Part shown: positions 8,461 to 13,520 of the stretch, piece after piece
Position numbering within the stretch: position 1 is the stretch's first letter
Layout of the letters: every line of letters starts with the position of its first letter
Source of the DNA: Flavobacterium sp.
GTDB taxonomy: Bacteria > Bacteroidota > Bacteroidia > Flavobacteriales > Flavobacteriaceae
Length of the DNA: 13,520 nt
Assembly: GCA_012032075.1 (NCBI GenBank)
Contig: JAAURU010000046.1
Span: forward strand, 1-13,520
Direction of reading: 5' to 3'
Translations under genes and position numbers: made by a program
Notes under the pieces: model-generated
What the model was told of the DNA's origin: nothing
Database searches by the model: none
Seen by the model: the letters and a program-made list of their open reading frames with translations, nothing else

Positions 8461-8486
8461 ATTTATGAACTTCTAAACTCATAAAT
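8461..8486 (-). terminator. AT-rich inverted repeat after nifU, possible weak terminator
   Basis: ATTTATGA (8461-8468) pairs with TCATAAAT (8479-8486) around a 10-nt loop, and can be extended by three weaker pairs. It lies 10 nt past the reconstructed nifU stop. The stem is almost free of G:C pairs and the following T stretch on the minus strand is poor, so it may only weaken transcription, act as a processing site, or mean nothing. Confidence 0.25.
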
Positions 8487-8495
8487 TTTCAAGAT

Positions 8496-8734
8496 TTAGG
8501 CAATATTTTCTACGGTTTCTATTTGTGGAACATATTTTTGATAGTAGTTTCTACACCTGCTTTCATGGTGCTTATACTTAAACTACAACTAGTACATGCT
8601 CCTTCTAAACGAACTTTAACATGTTTTTCATCGATTACTTCAACTAATGAAATATCACCACCATCTGAATTTAAAAAAGGACGAATTTCGTTTAATGCTT
8701 TTTCAATGTTTACTATAATTTCTTCTTTGTTCAT
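8496..8734 (-). CDS. NifU C-terminal-domain Fe-S scaffold protein (3' frameshift)
   Basis: A small Fe-S cluster carrier. The core is SDGGDISLVEV (23-33) and the cluster-binding C47-x-x-C50 (ACTSCSLS). As sequenced the frame ends at 8519 with NMFHK (71 residues). A single missing base at C8531 (plus strand; CC expected) restores MVPQIETVENIA-stop at 8496, giving 79 residues and the ending I expect in flavobacterial members. The ATG (8732-8734) follows the mrp stop by one base, so the two are translated together. It probably works with Mrp to build or deliver [4Fe-4S] clusters. Confidence 0.88.
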
Positions 8735-8735
8735 C

Positions 8736-9878
8736 TTATTTTCCTTTCACAGCAGCACATCCTGCCATTGTAGTTATTTTAATTGCTTCTGTAGCTGGTA
8801 AATTCTCATTGCGATTTACAGTTTCTTGTACTACATTACGCGCTAATTCTTCAAAAGCTGTTTCTAGTGGAGAAGCTGTTTGCAAAGCAGCTGGTCTTCC
8901 ATAATCTCCTGCTTCTCTAATACTTTGCACCAATGGAATTTCTCCTAAAAACGGCACGTTCAAATCTTCCGCTAAATTTCTTGCTCCTTCTTTACCAAAG
9001 ATATAATATTTATTATTAGGTAATTCTTCAGGTGTGAAATAAGACATATTTTCTATGATTCCTAAAACTGGAACGTTTATACTCTCATTTGCAAACATAG
9101 AAACTCCTTTTTTAGCATCAGCAAGAGCTACTGCTTGAGGAGTACTTACAACAACTGCACCAGTTATAGGTAATGATTGCATAATTGACAAATGAATATC
9201 TCCTGTTCCTGGTGGTAAATCGATTAACATAAAGTCAATTTCTCCCCAGTTGGCATCAAAAATCATTTGGTTTAAGGCTTTGGCAGCCATAGGTCCTCTC
9301 CAAATTACAGCTTGATCTGGTTTTGTAAAAAACCCGATAGACAATAATTCAACACCATAACTTTGTATGGGTTGCATTTTTGATTTTCCGTCTATTTCTA
9401 CAGATATGGGTTTGGCTTGCTCAACATCAAACATAATTGGCATGGAAGGCCCATAAATATCGGCATCTAAAACGCCTACTTTAAAACCCATTTTTGATAA
9501 AGTAACAGCTAAATTTGCAGTAATTGTAGATTTTCCAACACCTCCTTTACCAGATGAAACCGCAATAATATTACTTATCCCTGGAATTGCTTTTCCTTTA
9601 ATTAGATTAGGATTTCCGGGTTTTTGAGGAGCTTCGACCTTAATATTTACTTTTATTTTAGCTTTTTCATATACTTTATCATGGATTACTTTCATGATAT
9701 CAACCTCAGCTCTTTTTTTAATATGTAGTGCTGGTGTAGCTAATACTAAATCCACCACAACCTCATCTCCAAAAGTGATAACATTTTGAACCGCACCACT
9801 TTCTACCATGTTTTTTCCTTCACCAGCTACTGTAATTGTTTCAAGTGCTTTCAGGATTTCTTTTCTATCTAGTTTCAT
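8736..9878 (-). CDS. mrp: Mrp/ApbC P-loop ATPase, Fe-S cluster carrier
   Basis: A cytosolic 380-residue protein thought to load [4Fe-4S] clusters onto target proteins. Residues 1-90 form the MIP18/DUF59 domain. The Walker A loop of the deviant type is GKGGVGKS (110-117), followed by DADIYGPSMP (138-147) and the Walker B region MLIDLPPGTGD (217-227). The CxxC pair of classical Mrp proteins is replaced by FTPEELPNN (281-289), and the only cysteine I see is C374 near the end (MAGCAAVKG). This matches my recollection of Bacteroidota members. The frame is intact and the length normal. It is probably the first gene of the operon, with a promoter at 9931-9965 and a leader of about 50 nt. Confidence 0.92.
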   Translation of the reverse strand: MKLDRKEILKALETITVAGEGKNMVESGAVQNVITFGDEVVVDLVLATPALHIKKRAEVDIMKVIHDKVYEKAKIKVNIKVEAPQKPGNPNLIKGKAIPGISNIIAVSSGKGGVGKSTITANLAVTLSKMGFKVGVLDADIYGPSMPIMFDVEQAKPISVEIDGKSKMQPIQSYGVELLSIGFFTKPDQAVIWRGPMAAKALNQMIFDANWGEIDFMLIDLPPGTGDIHLSIMQSLPITGAVVVSTPQAVALADAKKGVSMFANESINVPVLGIIENMSYFTPEELPNNKYYIFGKEGARNLAEDLNVPFLGEIPLVQSIREAGDYGRPAALQTASPLETAFEELARNVVQETVNRNENLPATEAIKITTMAGCAAVKGK

Positions 9879-9930
9879 TATAATTTCTTTAAACCAAATT
9901 TGAATCTTTATTAAGACTGAATTTGAATTG

Positions 9931-9965
9931 CAAAGATAGTTAGAAGTTTACTACTTTGAAAGCAA
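9931..9965 (-). promoter_or_regulatory. Bacteroidota-type promoter of mrp
   Basis: On the minus strand, TATCTTTG (plus 9931-9938) matches the -7 consensus TAnnTTTG exactly. A weak -33 candidate is TTTC about 19 nt upstream (near 9958-9961), or TTG at 9963-9965 with a longer 24-nt spacer. Transcription would start near 9925, leaving a leader of about 47 nt before the mrp ATG at 9878. Confidence 0.5.
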
Positions 9966-10117
9966 CAACGTTTAAAGTTTTCTTATAATTGAATTGAAGC
10001 AATTTAATAATCTTATTCACTTAAAATTTTAAAACTGAGTATATTTTTATTGAATTGATTAATTTTACCTAGCTATTTTTCACTAAACCAGTATTGACTT
10101 AAATTCAATAAGGTTGG

Positions 10118-10140
10118 TTTGCAGATTTTTAGTCTGCAAA
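10118..10140. repeat. Short hairpin, possible transcription end signal
   Basis: TTTGCAGA (10118-10125) pairs perfectly with TCTGCAAA (10133-10140) around a 7-nt loop. A run of eight T lies at 10151-10158, too far for a classic terminator, and the minus strand has no T tract directly after the stem. It may help end transcripts from the permease gene, but this is weak. Confidence 0.35.
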
Positions 10141-10160
10141 ATTGTAGTGCTTTTTTTTGA

Positions 10161-10211
10161 CACGAATTACACAAATTTTCACAAATTAATTCGTGCTAAT
10201 TTGTGTAATTC
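10161..10211. repeat. Nested inverted repeats built from CACRAATT units
   Basis: GAATTACACAAATT (10164-10177) is perfectly inverted as AATTTGTGTAATTC (10198-10211). Inside it, CACGAATT (10161-10168) is inverted as AATTCGTG (10188-10195), and CACAAATTAATTCGTG (10180-10195) is nearly palindromic. Similar AT-rich elements are scattered between genes in Bacteroidota genomes as I recall. It could be a miniature repeat element, an operator or a structured RNA end; nothing here decides which. Confidence 0.6.
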
Positions 10212-10370
10212 ATATCAAATTTTTTAGCATCTGAAAAGGAAATGCATTAAAAGCAAGTAGTTTTAACAATTTTTGAGACCAATTAACATTCGATACATTC
10301 TTCTAATATTAAAATTATTCCTTACACTTTTAAATTAAAACGATACTTAAAATAAATTAATTTTAGAGTT

Positions 10371-12807
10371 TTATTCATATTTTAAATATTTTAAAACATC
10401 TACTTTTGTAGCTAAATAAGCTCTAGAAAGTACCACTAATAATGTTAACATAAGTAGCATAAAAAACCCCATTACAAAAGGAATTATGGAAATATCAATT
10501 CTAAAAGCAAAATTTTCAAGCCATAGATTTAACAAATAATAAACTGGAAACAAAGCAATTAAAAATCCAATGATGCAAAAAAACACATATTGTTTTGATA
10601 GTTCTTTTAATAAGATAGAAGTTTCAGCACCTAATGTTTTTCTAATGGCAATTTCTTTCATTCTTCTTTGAATTGAATAGGTTGCTAAAGCAAATAATCC
10701 AAAAAGGGCAATTAGAATTACAATGAAGTTTAAAAGCGAAAACAAGTTTTTTTGTTTTACATAATTTAGCATAAGTTCTTGCATATTGCTTATCGACAAA
10801 ATCATAAGAAAAAGGATATACTTTATCTACATTTTTTACCCAAAATTTTTCAATATCTGAGATGGTTTGAATTGGGTTTTGAGAATCAATTTTTACATAG
10901 ATTCTACTCGCATTTTGTAACATCCAATCAACTGTTTTATAATGGAAAAACACCATAGGTGGAATCTCTTGTTGTGGGCCAAAAAGATGAAAATCTTTCA
11001 CTACTCCAACAATTTTAAGCTTTTTATCATTCCATTCCACATCTTTACCAATAGGATTTTTCTCATTCATCATTTTCAAAGCGGTTTCGTTTACTAACAT
11101 TGAATTAATTGTATCAGAAGCATATTTTTCAAATAGAAAACGTCCTTCTTTCAATTGAATTTGCATCATTTCGAGCATTCCAAAATCAACACCCATATTT
11201 CGCGCTTGTATATTTTCACTTCCTTTATAAGAAAAACCAGAAGTAGAGCCATTTCCAGAACCAAATTCAAAAGAACCTGTAGCAACTTGTTTTACTCCTT
11301 TTATTTTTGAAATTTCATTTTTTATTAAAAGATAACGACTTTCAACTTTTTGTTTGTAATCTTTTTCTCTCCAATTGTAGCCATTCCAGTACCAAACACC
11401 TGCAACTTGATCACCTTTAAACCCTAAATCTTTTGATGATATGTAAACTATTTGCTGATAAACAATAAAAGAACCAATAATGAAAAATGAAGCAATTGCA
11501 AATTGAAATATTAACATTCCATTACGTAACCAAACACCACTTTTACTTCTTCCAAAATTTCCTTTTAACACTTTTAATGTTTCAAAATTAGACACATAAA
11601 TTGCTGGAAAAATACCAGCAAAAATGATAGTAATAACAAAAATAAATACAATTTGTATGTAAAATTGATTGCCAAAGATGACTAATTTCTTATCTAAAAA
11701 TTCGTTGTAAAAGGGCAATGAAAGTTCTACAATAACTAAAGAAATTAATATAGAAAATAAAACTGTAATAACTGTTTCAAATAGAAACTGCTTAATAATA
11801 TTCGATTTTGAAGCACCAAGAACTTTTCTAACACCAACTTCCTTTGCTCTTTTCACGGCATTTGCAGTTGCTAAATTCACATAATTAACTATAGACAATA
11901 CTAAAATCAACAGTGATAATCCAATCATAATTAGTAGAAATTGATAATTCCCATTTCCTTCTGCAAAACATTCAGTTATTGCATGTAATCGAATATCTTT
12001 TAAGGGTTGTAAAAAAAACTTTGTAGATGTAATACCATTTTTCTCAAGCCATTCTTTAGGAGTTATTCCTTCTTCTTTGGCATTTTTTACTGTACTATTT
12101 TCATACATTAAGCGTTCCATTCTTGCAACCACTTTATCTTTATCATTGGGGTTTTTTAGCTTTAATAATAATCCATGGCTGTAACTTCCCCAGTGGTCTT
12201 TACTGCTAACCATTCTTTCATCTATGGAGTTTACAATTACTTCTGGTGCCATAGATGATTTTCCTGGAATGGTATAAATGCAACCCACAACTAATTTTCT
12301 AGAACCATCATCTAAAGTTTTACCCATTGGATTTTCATTTCCAAAAAGTTTTTTAGCCACATCTTGTGAAAGCGCAATATTGGTGTTGTCATTTAATACA
12401 TTTTTAGTACTCCCACTAACAATTGTAAAAGGAAACATTTCAAAAAATGTATTTTGCGCATAAGTAAATTTTACTATTTCTTTTTTATTTTCATACATTA
12501 AAACAGCTTCTTCATACCAATTATCAAAGTAGCAATAGCTTTCTAATTCTGGAAAATCTTTTTTGAAGTATTCTTCAAAAGGCACAACGCTTGATGCCCA
12601 ATACTCATCAATCCCGATTTTTGAAATACTAATAAAAACATTATTTTTTCCAGGATTCCATTCGTTATAACTTTGCTCATCATTCCAATAAAGAGTAGCA
12701 AATACTAATCCTGCAATGCCAATGCTTAATCCTAAAACATTAAGAAAAGTAAATAGTTTATTGTTTTTTATATGATAGATGAAAAGATTTGTCCAATTTT
12801 TTAACAT
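10371..12807 (-). CDS. ABC transporter permease, MacB/FtsX type with two FtsX halves (one frameshift)
   Basis: An inner-membrane permease of the MacB/FtsX class found in Bacteroidota, usually working with a separate LolD/MacB-like ATPase, which is not in this window. The N-terminal helix is near residues 17-40 (FTFLNVLGLSIGIAGLVF), followed by a periplasmic MacB core. Next is an FtsX block starting near 285 with the KEVGVRKVLGA coupling motif, a second periplasmic domain, and a final FtsX block with MKEIAIRKTLGA, ending LKYLKYE. The frame breaks near 10764-10768, where one extra base separates ARTYA from YVKQKNLFS. The span is 2437 nt, one more than a multiple of three, giving about 811 residues. 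As sequenced it splits into 10642-12807 and 10371-10805. It follows a paralogue by 20 nt, so the two are probably one operon. The substrate is unknown; export of a peptide, lipid or drug, or signal-like mechanotransmission, are all possible. Confidence 0.88.
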
Positions 12808-12827
12808 GACTGAATTATTTAAGTGAA

Positions 12828-13520
12828 TTACTCGTATTTTAAATATTTTAAAACATTTACTTTAGTTGCCAAATAGGCTCTTGAAAGTACTATTAACAAG
12901 GTTAAGGCCAATAAAACAATGAATCCTATAACAAAAGGAATTAGAGAAATCTCAATTCTAAAAGCAAAATCTTCTAACCATTTATTCAATAAATAATACG
13001 TTGGAAATAAAGCAATCAAAAAGCCTACTACACAAAAAACGATGTATTGTTTAGAAAGTGTTTTAAGTAAAGTATTTGTTTCTGCTCCAAGCGTTTTTCT
13101 TATAGCTATCTCTTTCATTCGAGACTGAATAGAATAAGTTGCTAAAGCAAATAATCCAAACAAGGCAATAATAATTACAATGATATTTAAGAATGAAAAC
13201 AAGTTTTTTTGTTTTACGAAGCTGCTGTAAGATCTTTTGTATTCTTTATCTACAAAATCATATTTAAAAGGATATTCTGAATCTACCTTCTTAATCCAAA
13301 ATTGCTCAATATCTGCAAGAGTTTGGCCCATAGTTTCGGCATTAGCTTCCACATAAATGTTATTTAATGTTCCTATAAACCAAGGGATTGTTTTTAAATG
13401 AAAAAAGGACATTGGTGGAATAGCTTCACTGGGATTTCCAAGATTGAAATCTTTAACAATACCAACGATAACAACATTTTTCCATCCCAATCAATAGTTT
13501 TTCCTATTGGATTTGGCTCA
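12828..13520 (-). CDS. ABC transporter permease, MacB/FtsX type, C-terminal part only (one frameshift)
   Basis: A paralogue of the next gene; the 5' part is outside the window. The visible part runs from the end of the second periplasmic domain (EPNPIGKTIDWDGK, then NVVIVGIVKDFN) through the final FtsX block (FVKQKNLFS, IALFGLFALATYSIQSRMKE, IRKTLGAE) to LKYLKYE-stop at 12828. The frame breaks at the five-T run 13477-13481: one more T (A on the minus strand) joins DWDGK to NVVIVG. As sequenced the open frame can be read from a TTG at 13488-13490, which I treat as an artefact of the break and not a real start. The C-terminal halves of the two permeases are very alike, pointing to a tandem duplication. 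Confidence 0.85.

Larger units (their letters stand above)
9879..10370. other. 492-bp intergenic region between mrp and the permease gene
   Basis: No gene is supported here. The region holds the mrp promoter near its left end, a hairpin at 10118-10140 and a dense inverted-repeat block at 10161-10211. The rest is AT-rich sequence without visible coding potential. I see no tRNA cloverleaf or transposon terminal repeat with target duplication. Confidence 0.7.

Noticed and set aside
10371..10805. A separate 144-residue permease gene
   Set aside because: It is the C-terminal end of the 12807-10371 permease, split off by a one-base break near 10766; the paralogue has the same sequence joined.
13488..13490. 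TTG start codon for the right-edge permease
   Set aside because: The preceding frame to the window edge encodes conserved permease sequence; the TTG only appears as a start because of the break at 13477-13481.
2779..13520. True pseudogenisation of speD, speE, nifU-like and permease genes
   Set aside because: Catalytic residues are kept on both sides of each break, breaks are single bases mainly at homopolymers, and there are no premature in-frame stops by substitution.

Overview
The window looks like chromosomal DNA from a member of the Bacteroidota, most likely the family Flavobacteriaceae. It is very AT-rich and carries a secreted protein with a type IX secretion (Por) C-terminal sorting domain. 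It also has a TAnnTTTG-type promoter, A-rich leaders in place of clear Shine-Dalgarno sites, and the flavobacterial style of Mrp, NifU-like, ferredoxin-NADP reductase and ferredoxin genes.

Layout. Positions 1-2504 (+) hold the 3' part of a large modular exported protein: Ig-like segments, three 141-residue tandem repeats, a LamG-like domain and a sorting tail. A strong intrinsic terminator follows at 2518-2555. Everything after that is on the minus strand. Reading right to left in the direction of transcription: (i) two tandem MacB/FtsX-type ABC permease paralogues (13520-12828, partial, and 12807-10371); (ii) a 492-bp spacer with hairpins and the likely mrp promoter; (iii) mrp (9878-8736), nifU-like (8734-8496), a ferredoxin-NADP reductase (8391-7333), a small conserved-looking protein plus a nucleotidyltransferase overlapping by 23 bp (7315-6667), and a 2Fe-2S ferredoxin (6664-6332); (iv) a compact five-gene set: speD (6278-5915), a zinc-ribbon DUF4178 membrane protein (5913-4678), a small single-span membrane protein (about 4686-4506), DUF350 (4497-4282) and a membrane-anchored spermidine-synthase-like speE (4289-2779).

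How the genes may work together. Mrp and the NifU-like protein are Fe-S scaffold/carrier proteins; the reductase and ferredoxin form a plausible NADPH-to-ferredoxin electron chain that uses Fe-S clusters. SpeD would make decarboxylated AdoMet and the SpeE-like enzyme would use it to transfer aminopropyl groups. The DUF4178, DUF350 and small membrane proteins put that chemistry at the membrane. This five-gene polyamine/membrane set is the most interesting biology here, because its acceptor substrate and role are unclear.

Sequence quality. At least ten frame breaks are seen, in eight genes. Nearly all are one-base indels, most at homopolymers, and conserved protein sequence resumes at once in another frame. 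They hit housekeeping genes such as the nifU-like gene as well as accessory ones. The simplest reading is uncorrected indel errors in a long-read or low-coverage assembly, not a genome full of pseudogenes. I therefore annotate whole genes across the breaks and give each break.
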